A DNA stretch of 64,000 nt from Ashinkailepas kermadecensis (Eukaryota > Arthropoda > Thecostraca > Neolepadidae): positions 62,001 to 126,000 of the forward strand of contig JAOTOM010004339.1 of the NCBI GenBank assembly GCA_034440615.1. The letters run 5' to 3'. The notes beneath the pieces are model-generated. The model did no database searches, was not told the DNA's origin, and saw only the letters and a program-made list of their open reading frames with translations. Every line of letters starts with the position of its first letter. Within the stretch, counting starts at the first letter, position 1. Below, piece after piece: positions 22,659-34,261 of this stretch. Both the position numbers and the translations under genes were made by a program.

Positions 22659-24633
22659 TGAGAAAAGTGGAGCCGCTTTGTCAGGGCGGGCTCGACAACA
22701 TCCACAAGAACAGCGCTCTCACAACGAACGAGCTAACCCAGCGGCGCGCCGCAATTCCGTAATTCATGCATTTTGTTTGCCTTGTGATCATATTTTTGTA
22801 CTTTCACTATGCGTAACCAGAACTCAGAAGACGAAATGTTGGTGAAATACGAACAATGATTGATGATGAACAATGATATAAAAGTATATATAATGTTAAA
22901 ATGTTACTACTTACGGTATACGACGGTCGCTAGACGAACCGATATGGACACGATTAACATAATATATATATAAATACATATATATATATACAAGCGGCAC
23001 CCCGCTGAGCAGTAGCGGCGACAGTATTCGGTCAGTTCGGTGGCTGGCAATCAGTCCGTAGCGTCCAGTGGTGAGCATTCATTGCATATTCCGGGATTAA
23101 CGGTGGCGGCCGCCGTCAGGAGACCGCCTGTCGCGGGGGTGAGCAATGCCATTAAATTGATATGTACCGTGGGTGGTCACAAAGGTGGGTTGATGCAATT
23201 TGAAACCAAGACGCGGTCCCGACGCCAGACTGCCGGCTGTCTTTCATGTTTCCATTCGAATATGGCGCCAGTATTCACATGTGCTATTTATGGTAGTAAT
23301 GGGGAAGGGAGAATGCCTTCCACATGAACAGAAGCACGTGGTGGGAAGTCACCTGTGTTGCATCGTAGTATGGAACGTGTTAATGAATGTCAAGAAAGAT
23401 CGATTTCATTTGTGGAATCCGCTGTACATAGTAAGTACATACAGTACATAAAGCATGTACGGAGGGTCCATAGTAAAAGTCCTATGCCTGGGGGGGGGTT
23501 GCCAATCATAAAGAGACACCTTATCTCTCATGTTGAGCTGTCGATTAATTATCGGATCCATTTCACGGATGAAAGCTGCCTCTATGATAATTTAGTTTTG
23601 GTACCCTGCGACATCAAGGCAATATGGTGATATTCTTGATCATTATAGATCGGGTAAGTTTCGTGTTGTGCATCGACATGGTGTGCTGTCGTGCCAATTC
23701 TTGGAGATGCATAGAGATCAGCGTGGGCCAAAGCCGACCCAAAGGTGACGCACGTCCTGAATCCCCTCCGTCGGCCCAGAGGTCCATGACCTACGACGAA
23801 GACCTACGATCAACCAACCGCCGCAATACAGTCGTCACGACCGGTCAAGATACACTTAACGATCGGAAGAAAACAAGTTGTCCAGAAGTACTGAATTTGA
23901 CATAGGCTTGACAATTAGTGTACCTTGAATGCAACTTATAACAACTCGTTGCCTGTTTCGCCGTCCACTTATTACGCATATCTGGACATCACTTCCATTT
24001 TCGATCACCATGGTGTGGTACATGAAAAACAGTCACGTACGCTAAACGCGGTTGCATCTTTCGCCGTGGTAGATTGCACATACAAAAAAACAGTCACATG
24101 GGATCGAGCGCATTCTTCGCTTCAGTCGGATGCGCTTATCCAATAGACGTTTCGCGGTATTATTATGCTGATATGTTAGGAGTCACTGCACGCTCTTGAA
24201 TATCTGACGCAAATAGGAAGTCTCAGACGAACATTGAGGTACATGTGACATTAATTTTCTGCCAAGTAACTCAGCTTGCTCCTCAACAATGAGCGATTCA
24301 AATGCTTTACAACTCAATGAATGTACACAAAAGCTTTTCGAGGTTAGTACATACATGATCTATGTTTCACAAGCACGTAATATATTCACGTAAACGGGCA
24401 AGCGCGCACACACGAGCACAAGCGCGCACACCCACTGTATAGCACAGTTAATTACAGGCATTAATCAAAATATGCGCTACAACAATGATTTCACTTCATT
24501 TATGTCCGCACACGATACTTATAACCATACATGAAGGTCGGGACCACCATTCTACCCAAATATGACTTCGATGGCTTCACGCTCTGTTGATGAGTGGGTT
24601 GAGGACAAGACAAAACGGCTGCCATCAGGGCCA

Positions 24634-25281
24634 TCAGTATGTGCGCAGACGGCGTAGAACGAACGAAAGGCAAATAGTGCGAAACTGATGCAGAGACAGG
24701 ATGAGTGGTGGGGGATTGGCTGGCGGGCAGGCTGGTGCCGGTGAAGCACGGACAGATGCTATGGTTCTCGGGCGCTTGGCAAACGGACGGGCAGAGTAGA
24801 TTGTCGTGACGGTTGGTGGGTGGGTTGAAGAAGTAGCGGGATAGGTTATAGCAGCGGGTGGTGGACGGGTTGAGGAGGAGGCAAAACTGCTGTAAGCACG
24901 GACTGGTAGGAGTGCAGATGGCGCATGATCAACGGAAACGGTCAAAGGATGATTCATTGATGGAAAGACAAGTCGCTTGACGTCATTGGTTGATCGTGGG
25001 ACAGGTTGGATGGCGGCAGCGGTTGATGGTACGGCAGGAGGGTTGGCGACAGAGGCTGGCGGGCAGGTAGGGGCCAGAGTTCCATGGCTGACACCAACGG
25101 CTACCAGATGGGTTGACGAGGCAGGCTGGATGGCGGCAGCGGTTGATGGGGAGACAGGAGAGTTGCCGACAGAGGCTGGCGGGCAGGTGGGGACCGGATC
25201 AGGATCGGTGGCAGTCGCTGACGAAGAGGCCGAGTCGTCATCGCCTGGCTGGTTGATGTCGGCGCCGTCAGCTGAGGCCAA
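24634..25281 (-). CDS. Hypothetical Pro/Ser/Thr/Ala-rich open frame, mirror copy
   Basis: The palindromic counterpart of the 1208-2026 frame; about 215 codons from a TTG, with the frame open further upstream. It differs from the left copy at only about four residues over this length. No domain is recognised, and the reverse strand is also open. It is best regarded as an element-internal frame of unknown status. Confidence 0.25.
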   Translation of the reverse strand: MASADGADINQPGDDDSASSSATATDPDPVPTCPPASVGNSPVSPSTAAAIQPASSTHLVAVGVSHGTLAPTCPPASVANPPAVPSTAAAIQPVPRSTNDVKRLVFPSMNHPLTVSVDHAPSALLPVRAYSSFASSSTRPPPAAITYPATSSTHPPTVTTIYSARPFAKRPRTIASVRASPAPACPPANPPPLILSLHQFRTICLSFVLRRLRTY

Positions 25282-25462
25282 ATCGTCATCTGATGATCCC
25301 GAAGTTGTGGCGGTGGCTGCCTGTCGGTGGCATGGCTGGCACGAGATGTTTCCAAAGCTTCCAAGGTCGCGAATTCGTTGGAACCGTAGTCCCGCCTCTG
25401 AGAAACGAATACATACGTAAAGAGACTGTTGCAGCGGTGGAGAACTTTTCGAAACACATTCA

Positions 25463-25527
25463 GAGCGTTGGTTGGTTGGTTATTGGAGTTTATGGGCGCA
25501 TCGACTGCGTCGGTCATACATCGCCCA
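25463..25527 (-). mobile_element. Ultra-short LINE-tail retroposon, mirror of copy 2
   Basis: GTTGGTTGGTTATTGGAG followed by the GCGCATCGAC hairpin side. It is the inverse of 1133-1197 and so inherited with the palindrome, not an independent insertion. Confidence 0.75.
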
Positions 25528-25804
25528 ACATTCAAAGAGGCATTGTATACTGTGAATTTTGACGGCAATAGAAGATGCATATGTGGACTCCAACACCAAA
25601 AAAAGTGCATATGATTTGATGTCTCGCTATATTGATGGATAATCTAGCTGGTACCAACACTGGAACACGCGACCTAACTTGAACGAAGAGGGGATTCAGC
25701 CGTATAGTGATCCGCTAATGATGGGTCATGTAAATACTAATACAGGAGACAAATTACAAAAAAATATCAAAGGATAATGCATAATTAAAATATACCAATA
25801 CCAC

Positions 25805-25922
25805 TTAAATGAGAATCGTAGGACGGTATGGTATCACACTTGTACCGAACTTCGTGGCATGTCATTCTGACTGACTTTTGTTTGCATTTCACTGTTTGAC
25901 TGACGATGGTATGGGCGCTGCA
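25805..25922 (+). mobile_element. 5'-truncated LINE 3' UTR fragment, mirror copy
   Basis: Matches 59800-59910 (AGAATCGTAGGACGGTATGG versus ATAATCGTAGCATGGCATGG, then CATGTCATTCTGACTGACTT in both). It ends inside the terminal hairpin after GGGCGCTGCA. Confidence 0.72.
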
Positions 25923-26496
25923 ATTATCTTGTCAGAATAAACACGTGTATACGCAAAGGAAGAATAAGACATCCTACTCGGAGTGGGCTGTTGGATTGAA
26001 ACCCATAGTTTCATTAAGATTATTGATGCACCTTAGCAACTACACCACTCGTCTATTCCACTTCGTCCATGCCACGCGGCCCTCAAATATCAGTGGAGTG
26101 ATTGTACATCATCCCTGATTTAATGAATTTACTTCATGTAGACGTCTTGACCCGACCTGCACCTCCCCCAAACTATCCTACCCTACCCTACCTAAAATTG
26201 AACCTGTTCAAGGTGCCCACATACACACAAAAACAATCTTTGCTCATTAATGGGTGTTGGACATTCAGCAGCGTTGAAGACCAGGGCTAGAATGATAGCC
26301 TGTTTAAGCATTTTTCTCATTCAGAATACTATCCTCTCACCTTCCTCATTTAAAGGTTAAATGGAGCTGTTTGACAATCAGCTGCTCTGTGATAGAGTTC
26401 TCAAGATTCCCTGGAAAGTGCACAGAGATTATGATGTCACAGTTTTGAAAACAAGTATCCGATTAGACGAGCAAATCATTTTCCTCTTCACATCTA

Positions 26497-26560
26497 AGTT
26501 TAGTTTGTTAGTTATTTGGGCTTTAGGGCGCATCAACTTCATTGGCCATGTAGCGCCCAT
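26497..26560 (-). mobile_element. Ultra-short LINE-tail retroposon, mirror of copy 1
   Basis: The inverse of 100-163, with the same 12-bp target duplication (TCTTCACATCTA on this strand) on both sides. Confidence 0.85.
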
Positions 26561-26764
26561 TCTTCACATCTAGGATTGCGAAGTATAAACCGAACCCTGT
26601 TGCAGACTGATCGTGTTTTGTCCGTCGCACAATTGCAGCCAATTGAGGAGATATGGAAGCTGGATATTTGGTCACCCAAGTGCCAGGTTGACGAAATCTC
26701 CAGGCTGAAATAGTCGCGGTCGCGGAGTCACCATTTACGATCCTCAGCTTCCACAGTCATAACT

Positions 26765-28110
26765 TTGGATGCAAGCGATGTGGGCCTGGGTGGGGTGCTG
26801 TCTCAGCCTAACTCAGAGGATAAGAGGGTGGTAGCATTCACGTTGCGTACGCTAAACCAAGCCCAGAGGCGCTGCAGTATGACAGAGAGGCGCTGGCGGT
26901 TGTGTGGACAGTGGCGAAATGGAGGAAGTATCTCTGGAATCAGCAGTTGTCTGCGACTTGACCATGTGGCATTGCAGACACCGCTGACGTCACCGGGTGT
27001 CGCCCAAGCTGCCATGAGGATAACAAAGTGGTCAGACTGGCTCATGGAGTACTCGTTCACAGTTTAGCGTGTGAAGGGAGGTGTACGTCCTGCAGATGGG
27101 TTGTCGCGACTGCCGGAATCGGCAGAAGTGGTGGAGGACAAATACAAATGTATCGCTACAGTAAGAGACCGTCCGGCAGCAATCGATGACGAGTTGGTGG
27201 CGGCTATAAGTGAAGATCGTGTTGCGTGATCAGGTATCGCGTCCGTGGTCTCGTAGGCCGAGCGACTGCTCACCTGACCTTCAGCCATTCTTCCACCTCA
27301 GGGATCAACTCACTGTGCAGATGTATGGATGTGCGCGGCGATTGCCTAATCGTTCCAGAAAGTCGGCTTCGCTCAGACTGCCCAGCATGGTACATCAGTG
27401 GCACCAGAGCATCGTCAGATGCAAGCAGCGCCTGCAGGAGCTATATTGGTGGCCTGGCATTGATCGAGATGGTAGAGGCAAGAGCTTGGAAGTCTGCGCC
27501 ACTGTGTATGGATGAGACGGCGGTACTTCGACATACTCCAATGGATTCAGTGCCTTTACCAGCGGCAGCCTGGAACAAGGTAGGGCTGGACTTTATTGGA
27601 CCAATGGAAGCAGCCCACGCTCTGCGATTTGCCGTGGTCTTGGCAGCCGACTTCTCCCAAGTAGGTAGACGCTGGATTTCGCTCGGAGCCAAACTGTCAC
27701 GCGTGTATTGAATTTATCGAGGTCTTGGCGTCACGCAAAGTATACCCCAGGGAATTGATGTCCGACAACGGCACGTACTACATATACATTTATTCTCAGA
27801 AATTACCTGCAGAGTGTGGGTGTAGGTCATACCCGGGCCCCACGCTACCAACAGGGAGCATCTGCGGCAGTAGAACGGTGCAATCGCGCCGTGAAGGCGG
27901 CGTTGCAGGCAGCTGACCAACGAGGGCTTGACCGCCGGGCGTGTCGGCAGCGGCGCCTGCAACAGAGCATGAACATTCAAAACGCCGACTGGTACTGGCA
28001 CCAGCACTGGGACCAGCACAGATATGGCGCAGCTGCTCCACAGGAGGAAAATCTGCATAGGGTTGCACGGCATGGTGGCCAGTCTAGGTACTCCAAGAGA
28101 GACGTCCTCT
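26765..28110 (+). pseudogene. Degenerate Gypsy-type retrotransposon pol (RNase H and integrase)
   Basis: Fragments in the order expected for Ty3/Gypsy pol. The RNase H starts with DASDVGLGGVLSQ and continues through DHVALQTPLTSPGV and AMRITKWSDWLMEYSFTV, ending near ADGLSRLPESAE. The integrase zinc-binding region reads KQRLQELYWWPGID. The catalytic core includes WNKVGLDFIGPM, then LMSDNGTYY and GHTRAPRYQQGASAAVERCN. At least three frameshifts separate these pieces and several stops occur. No reverse transcriptase, gag or long terminal repeats are seen here. It lies directly outside the recognised end of the right palindrome arm. Confidence 0.85.
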
Positions 28111-28893
28111 CTGGCGCTGAGGCGACGCGCTGCGGACAGTCAAGGAAGCAGGAGTATACTGACACAATATGTCACAAACAGGTGCCCCACTTCCGTTTCT
28201 AAGAATGGATCCGATACAAACCGAAAAATATTATTTCTTGAAATGCCATACAGATTTAAAATAAAATAGACACAGCAAATTCTCCTTCTGGTGATTCTTT
28301 GGAAAATCACACATCAGGAGTGACATTTCTTTAAAATCGCGCCACTTAGTAGTGGCAAGGGAGCTCCATTGGTGTTAAAATAATGTTTTTTTTTCAGGTG
28401 TGATATGTTGAAATGAGCACAATAGAATGTTGAAAATCTGCATGGAATTAATGTCAATGAGAAAATGTGTATGCCCTTGAAAGTAATTTTTGAGCCAACA
28501 GAGTGCTGTGGCTACACCCATGTTTGTTTTGAAATACAAAACAAAAAAGCAAACATTTGCAAGGCATGTCATTTCAGGATTGTGATTTGAGTCTTATGAC
28601 TAAAATGCAAGTTATGAACAAATGATATAAACATGTATCCGATACATATACTTCCGATACTTCGTGAATATTATGCTATGACACAAAGTAGAGAGTAAAA
28701 ACACAGCATAATTATTCATGCTTAGCATTACAATTGTCAAATTGTCAGCTGCCAGTGAACAAAGAATGAGGGGTACTGAAGTTATTTACAAAAAACCAAT
28801 GAAAATAACTGCAAATAAGTATTATTGATGTGAAAGGATACTTAGCTGTGTCTAATGAAATCAGAGAATTAGATATATACATACATACATGCA

Positions 28894-28898
<5 letters not shown>
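28111..28898. other. AT-rich intergenic sequence, nothing recognised
   Basis: No open frame of interest, no RNA-like structure and no recognisable transposon ends. Confidence 0.5.

Positions 28899-28946
<48 letters not shown>
28899..28946. repeat. (TA)n microsatellite preceded by (CATA)n
   Basis: ATACATACATACATGCATGA followed by a 48-bp TA tract, outside the palindrome. Confidence 0.97.
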
Positions 28947-28949
<3 letters not shown>

Positions 28950-29100
28950 CCTGGTCCAAACATACATGGTAATTTTAAAAGTTTCAAGGAAGTGCACTCC
29001 ACAAGTTTATTTTTATTCCACTATATGTGCCTGTATTGTGTGCCAAATTTTGGACGATTTCATGCATATTTAAAGGTCGCGCAAAATCCCATCTTTGGTT

Positions 29101-29440
29101 TCTCTCTTTTGCAGATGGCCTCCTCAGCACCGAGTACGCGAAGTGGACCAGAATGGTGGTTATTATGGAGTGCAAGGTTAAGACAGTCTTTCTTCACCAA
29201 CAGGGTAGTAGAACACTGGAACCAGCTGCCAGGAACCATTGTCAGTAGCAACACACTGACCATCTTTAAAAACGGCATAGACAATCATTATCAGACTAGG
29301 GGGATTGTTTTTCTGTATTCCAGGGAGGGTTGATCAACAGGGAGGAGTTGGGAGTTGGGAGGAGTTTGTAATTGTTGAGTGTGTTATGCAATAGCAAGTG
29401 AGTCTCTTATTAAGTCTGAACGTTTTATAACTTTATATAG
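29101..29440 (+). pseudogene. CR1-type LINE, C-terminal fragment plus 3' UTR
   Basis: The translation RQSFFTNRVVEHWNQLPGTI followed by VSSNTLTIFKNGID aligns with the C-terminal end of the CR1 ORF2 in this window (RVVDQWNGLPADVVGSSSLN). The downstream sequence GTGTTATGCAATAGCAAGTG and CTCTTATTAAGTCT matches the 3' UTR of the CR1 at 46.8-47.0 kb. It is a 5'-truncated insertion with at least one frame change near the start. Confidence 0.75.
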
Positions 29441-29839
29441 GGTGTACCTAGCAGTGGATTCAGCACCAGTTACCAGTATATTCGAAAATGGGCCAACATG
29501 TTGCGACTTTTCACATTTTCACGTCAGGTGTGTAAAACATTGTGGTACAAAATAAACACGGCTAAAAGTGGTCTAAAATAAGCACGGCTATACGTGGCAG
29601 TTCATTAGCATTCTCAATGGCACACATACATACATCAATCCATTGGACCAGCGCGCCCTTTCATTTCGTCGACGGTCGTCCATCCTACTATAGAAAAGCA
29701 CACGACTGATCAGTATATAACAGTGCATCAGTACGTAGCTACATATACATACCATCGCTTTCCTACGATTTCCTATAACTGAGGTAAAAGCTCACTTGAA
29801 GAAATCACCGAAAATCACAGAAAATCACGCAAAAGACAC

Positions 29840-30690
29840 AATGAAATCACGTATCATCTACGGATCGTAACGCGTCCCGAAGCGCTGTCCTAAAAGTCGG
29901 GTCACAGGGTTCAACGCCTATTGAATTGAGCAGCGTAACGCCACGATAGCATAGTCGGCGACGGCCGGCTTCCGTGCGAATTTGCGGTAGCGTCCACTGG
30001 TCAGCCTGTCGCGTGCCGTAGCCGTGTATTCTGTTGGCGCGCGGTCCGATTGTCCCACTGATGTACACCGGCTCGCCAGTTATAATTGCACGTTGTACAG
30101 CAGTCACGGTGTGGAAATCAGTTAGTTGCTGTGCAGTATACCATCCGAGTTGTCTAATTGCATCGGAAACATGATCGTACCGTCGCCGTCCGGTTACGAC
30201 TCGAGCGCAGAAATTCACTATTTTCTGCACTCTATGCACTTGGGTGATTCCACATGAACCGTAAACAGATAAACAGTATCGAACAACGGAAAGCACGAGC
30301 GCCTCGACGATAACCTTCAAGGCTGGAGCGGGTATCACGTGGCGGGCGTGACTGAGTGCAATCAGTATCCCAGTGCACTTCCGTGTGATGGTGTCTATGT
30401 GAGGCTGGTAGTTTTAATGTCTGTCAACCATTAGTCCTATATTTTTGACAACACGTGTTTCTGTTATTGCTGCACCATTAAAATTTAGCGTTACAGGCGG
30501 GAGATTGCGCAACATTGCTGGCGTACCAAGGACGATCATTTGAGTTTTCTGTGCGTTAACCTTCAATCCGTTGTGGCAAAACCAGCGGAACACGGACTCC
30601 AGGGCTGCCTCCATGCGCTCTATGATGTGCGGTAAATCTCGCTTCCTTCCACTGACCTGGATCTGGGTGTCATCACAGTATTGGACCTTC
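29840..30690 (-). pseudogene. Reverse-strand LINE reverse transcriptase fragment
   Basis: The minus strand reads the RT active-site region QYCDDTQIQVSG (the YxDD box at 30669-30680), then VFRWFCHNGLKVNAQKTQMI, then after a single in-frame stop near 30414, HIDTITRKCTGILIALSHA and VIVEALVLSVVRYCLSVYGS. The C-terminal tail runs to about 29847. This is the palm-thumb half of a non-LTR RT. The N-terminal part is missing: homology stops at 30686, where CR1 3'-end duplicates begin. The presumed 3' UTR below 29850 contains repeated AAATCAC words. It belongs to a different family from the CR1 elements nearby. Confidence 0.8.
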
Positions 30691-31122
30691 CTTCGGGATG
30701 CGATACTGATGAGATTGTCTATGGTAGCACAATGGGTATGATGGGAGGAGTTTGTAATTGTTCAGTGTATTATGCAATAGCAAGTGAGTCTCTTATTAAG
30801 TCTGAATGCTTTATGAATTTGTGTGGGATGTGCCTAGCAGTGGATTCGGCACCTTCCTTCGGGATGTGATGCTGATAAGATTGTCTATGGTGGCACGATG
30901 GGTATGATGGGAGGAGCTTGTGATTGTTGAGGGTGTTATGCGGTAGCAAGTGAGTGGTGCTAGATAGGCTGGGATATATAGCTTCCTAGGAACTTTGGAT
31001 AAGGGATTGATTGGGGTGGGAGTATGTACATTTCTAGTACCTTTTCTAGATAGGCTTAACCCAGATGGGCCCCTGTGGCTCTTATTAAGCCTTAATACTT
31101 TATGACTTTTATGACTTTAGGT
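30691..31122 (+). repeat. Duplicated CR1 3' ends
   Basis: CTTCCTTCGGGATG...GATTGTCTATGGT occurs at about 30691 and 30853 (period ~162 bp), each followed by GGGTATGATGGGAGGAG. The second copy continues through the whole CR1 3' UTR to TTTATGACTTTTATGACTTT at 31122, matching 46.78-47.0 kb closely. Confidence 0.85.
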
Positions 31123-31682
31123 ATCAAGATCTATGAGTCACATGTGAGTCGACTAAAATAAATTGGGTAGAGCACAAGTCTGCATGCTACAGTAGGTAGG
31201 CACACTTCAACTTAGGCTTACTTACCTAGGTGTCTAGGTAAATTTGCAGTATAAGGCATCATTTTTTAGTGTTGGGAATTTTCCTTTGGCATACCATGTT
31301 TATGAATGTGGCTAAAAGAGTGGGACCAATTATTTTCCGTGCAAATGCTTACTTTTCAGGTTGCTAGCAAAATAATCCAAAAAAGTGGTGTTGAGTTAGG
31401 TAACATAGCATAAAAAGAAATGTTGAACAAATAAAACACAAATGGAACATAACCTAACCTAGAACAAACTAGCGAAACTTCGGAGAACAAAAATATTATT
31501 TTTTAAAAAAATATCAAGCAATATATGTTCTGGTAATTCTCAACATGAAAAACACTAACTCATCCTAGCTTAACCCAAGCTGTCTGAAATAAAAAAATCC
31601 TTTTTTAAAGAACCCTGGCTCTTTGACAACACATTCAACCACTAGGTCATATAGCATCTCCAGCCTCTCACTGTGATTGGTT
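31123..31682. other. Intergenic sequence, nothing recognised
   Basis: Low-complexity AT-rich DNA with scattered CCTAGGT words related to the minisatellite downstream. Confidence 0.45.
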
Positions 31683-31705
31683 GCCTATGGATTCAGTAAT
31701 GCTGC

Positions 31706-31777
31706 GGGTGGCAAGATTTGAACCAACAATCTTGGGATCGAGAGTCTGATACTCCACCAACCGAGCTACTGTGGCCC
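31706..31777 (-). mobile_element. tRNA-derived SINE head or tRNA pseudogene
   Basis: The minus strand reads an A-box-like TAGCTCGGTTGGTGGAG and a B-box-like GGTTCAAATCT at tRNA-like spacing, beginning GGGCCAC and ending ...GCCACCC. The anticodon stem does not pair (CAGAC against CCAAG) and the acceptor ends match poorly, so it is not a functional tRNA. Confidence 0.7.
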
Positions 31778-32084
31778 AAATTTTGGTTTGATTAAAAAAC
31801 AATTTTTACAAAAAAACTTCCAGGTATTATTGTGCATGGCATATGGTGGTATTATATGGTGGTAAGAAGACAAGTTTTGACACACATTTCCTCCATAAAG
31901 CAAACAAATGTGTCAGCTTTGGCTAGGTTACGTTGGCTTACATTTTTTAAGTTGGGAAAAGTTTCAATTTTTTTAAAAATTCATACAGAAAATAAATCCC
32001 ATCATCTTTATCACATTCATAAACATGGAAATCGAACGATTTTTTTTTAAACAAGCAAAAACACCCTATAAAACAAATTAACAT

Positions 32085-32262
32085 GTGCCCAGGTACCTAG
32101 GTACCTACCTGGGTGAATAGATACCTACCCATGTGCCTAGGTACATACCTGGGTGCCCAGGTACGTACCTGGGTGCCTAGGTACGTACATGGGTGCTTAG
32201 GTACATACCTGTGTGCCTAGGTATGTACCCAGTTGCTTAGGTACCTACCCGGGTGCCTATGG
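32085..32262. repeat. 20-bp minisatellite, short array
   Basis: Units of GTGCCTAGGTACCTACCTGG and variants, between the two copies of the 572-bp block. Confidence 0.9.
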
Positions 32263-32277
32263 ATTCAGTAATGCTGC

Positions 32278-32349
32278 GGGTGGCAAGATTTGAACCAACA
32301 ATCTTGGGATCGAGAGTCTGATACTCCACCAACCAAGCTACTGTGGCCC
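32278..32349 (-). mobile_element. tRNA-derived SINE head, duplicate copy
   Basis: Second copy of the tRNA-like segment (TAGCTTGGTTGGTGGAG; GGTTCAAATCT), carried in the tandem duplication. It differs by one base in the A-box region. Confidence 0.7.
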
Positions 32350-32639
32350 AACTTTTGGTTTGATTTTTTTCCATTATTTTTTTTTGTAAACTTTCAGGTA
32401 TTATTGTGCCAAAAGGTGGTAAGAAGAAAAGTTTTGACAAACATTTCCTCCATAAAGCAAACAAATGTGTCAGGTTTGGCTAGGTTAGGTTGGTTTACAT
32501 CTTTTAAGTTGGGAAATGCTTCATTTTTTTTATTCACACAGAAAATAAATCCCATCATCTTTATCACTTTCATAAACATGGTAATCCAAAGGTAAATAAA
32601 AAAACAAGCAAAAACACCCTATAAAACAAATTCACATGT

Positions 32640-33240
32640 GCCCAGGTACCAAGGTACCTACCTGGGTGCCTAGGTACGTATCTGGGTGCCTAGGTACATA
32701 CCTGGGTGCCTAGGTACCTACCTGGGTGCCTAGGTACATACCTGTGTGCCTAGGTATGTACCCAGTTGCCTAGGTACCTACCCGGGTGCCTATGTACCTA
32801 CCTGGATGCCTAGGTACCTACCCGGGTGCCTAGGTACCTACCTGGATGCCTAGGCACCTACATGGGTGCCTAGGTACCTATGTACCTACCTGGGTGCCTA
32901 GGCACCTACCCGGTTGCCTAGATACCTACCCAGGTGCCTATGGACATACCAGAGTGCCTAAGGACCTACTCGGGTGCCTAGGGACCTACTCTGGTGCCTA
33001 GGGACCTACCCGCGTGCCTATGGTCCTATCCAAGTGCCTAGGGACCTACCCGGCTACCTAGGAACCTACCCGGGTGCCTAGGGACCTACCCGGGTGCCTA
33101 GGAACCTACCCGGGTGCCTAGGAACCTACCCGGGTGCCTAGGAACCTACCCGGGTGCCTAGGAACCTACCCGGCTACCTAGGAACCTACCCGGGTGCCTA
33201 GGAACCTAACCAGGTGCCTAGGTACCTACCTTCCTAGGTA
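32640..33240. repeat. 20-bp near-palindromic minisatellite, main array
   Basis: About 30 units. Left units read CCTAGGTACCTACCTGGGTG; right units shift to CCTAGGAACCTACCCGGGTG, so variants are spatially sorted. CCTAGGTACCTA is almost self-complementary, so each unit can form a small hairpin. Confidence 0.95.
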
Positions 33241-34261
33241 CGAAGTTGGTGCGTTCTTTGATATCTGGTTTCACATTGGTACATGTCTTACCTATATAGG
33301 TAGGTAGGTACCTAAAGAAGCACAAACTGAGAACAACTGCGAGACTACACCAACCTACCCACCTGCATCTACCGAATCCGACCAAAACAACCACAAAACT
33401 GCGGATTAAGAAACGGGACAGCGAGTACCCGCGGCCGGCCATATTTACGTATGGGAGAAAAACGACGGCGGCCGCGACTATGAAAATACTAAGAGAGAGG
33501 ATAATACCCACCCCTTTCATGTCCTCATTTCCGGTTACACTGTAGGTAACTCCGTAGGCAAGTTTAGTAATTATACCTACTAAAGTTCGGAAAATTTAGT
33601 AAACATTCCTACTAAACTCACTTCCCCTCTTAGTAAATATACCTACGAAACCTTCTCGAGGACGTGTTGATATTGCTGCAGTTCCACTTAGACAATAACT
33701 GGCAGGAATTGTACCGCTCTTGATAGTTATGCAATAGGTTACTTAACTGGTCCCTTCAGCCAATTTCTTTTAGCATTTACATCCCTATGGAACGTGAAAT
33801 AACGGCATTTCCTGGTCCTGTGCTGGTGATTGCACTGTGGTACAAAATAATGAGGATGTGTGGGATCAATAAATAACGAATAACTAATATACGTGAGAAT
33901 ATGGAACATACAGGAACGTTACGCTTCTTGGTACGCGTACAAAAGTTACAAACGGCCCACAGTACTGCAAACGCCGGAAGAACAGTAGTAACAAGGCCCT
34001 TTACATACAGTGGAGCTGGGCTAAGGAAAGGACAGGATAACAATGAAAGATGGAGATGAGTTTTACTATGATGTTGCTCCCTCGCCATGTATTTAACTAA
34101 ACAATATTGAAGGGTCCAAAATCATTATTTATGTATTGAAAACACCCATGTAATAGTAATTGCCAATAGCCACGGCTTCTCTCTCATCTCATGGTGATAT
34201 TTTCACTTCAACAAGCGCGGGTGTGAATTTGTTGCTGCTTGTTGCTGCTTTGTTCCTTTAC
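33241..34261. other. No gene recognised; GC-rich patch
   Basis: 33330-33500 is GC-rich with GGCCGGCCATATTTACG and GGCGGCCGCGACTATG, which could be a promoter or first-exon region, but no supported coding exon follows. 33550-33660 contains repeated TAGTAA...ACCTAC words. Confidence 0.4.

Larger units (their letters stand above)
31683..32665. repeat. Large tandem duplication, ~572-bp period, with tRNA-like heads
   Basis: GGATTCAGTAATGCTGCGGG begins both copies (31689 and 32261). Each copy includes a tRNA-like segment, the shared GGTGGTAAGAAGA block, a block ending ACACCCTATAAAACAAATT, and a run of CCTAGGTACCTACCTGGGTG repeats. Confidence 0.9.

Noticed and set aside
29847..30338. A host gene on the minus strand
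   Set aside because: The peptide continues in frame, across one stop, into a YCDD reverse-transcriptase motif, so it is LINE-derived.
31706..31777. Functional tRNA gene
   Set aside because: The anticodon stem does not pair, and the segment is duplicated together with its flanks at 32278-32349.
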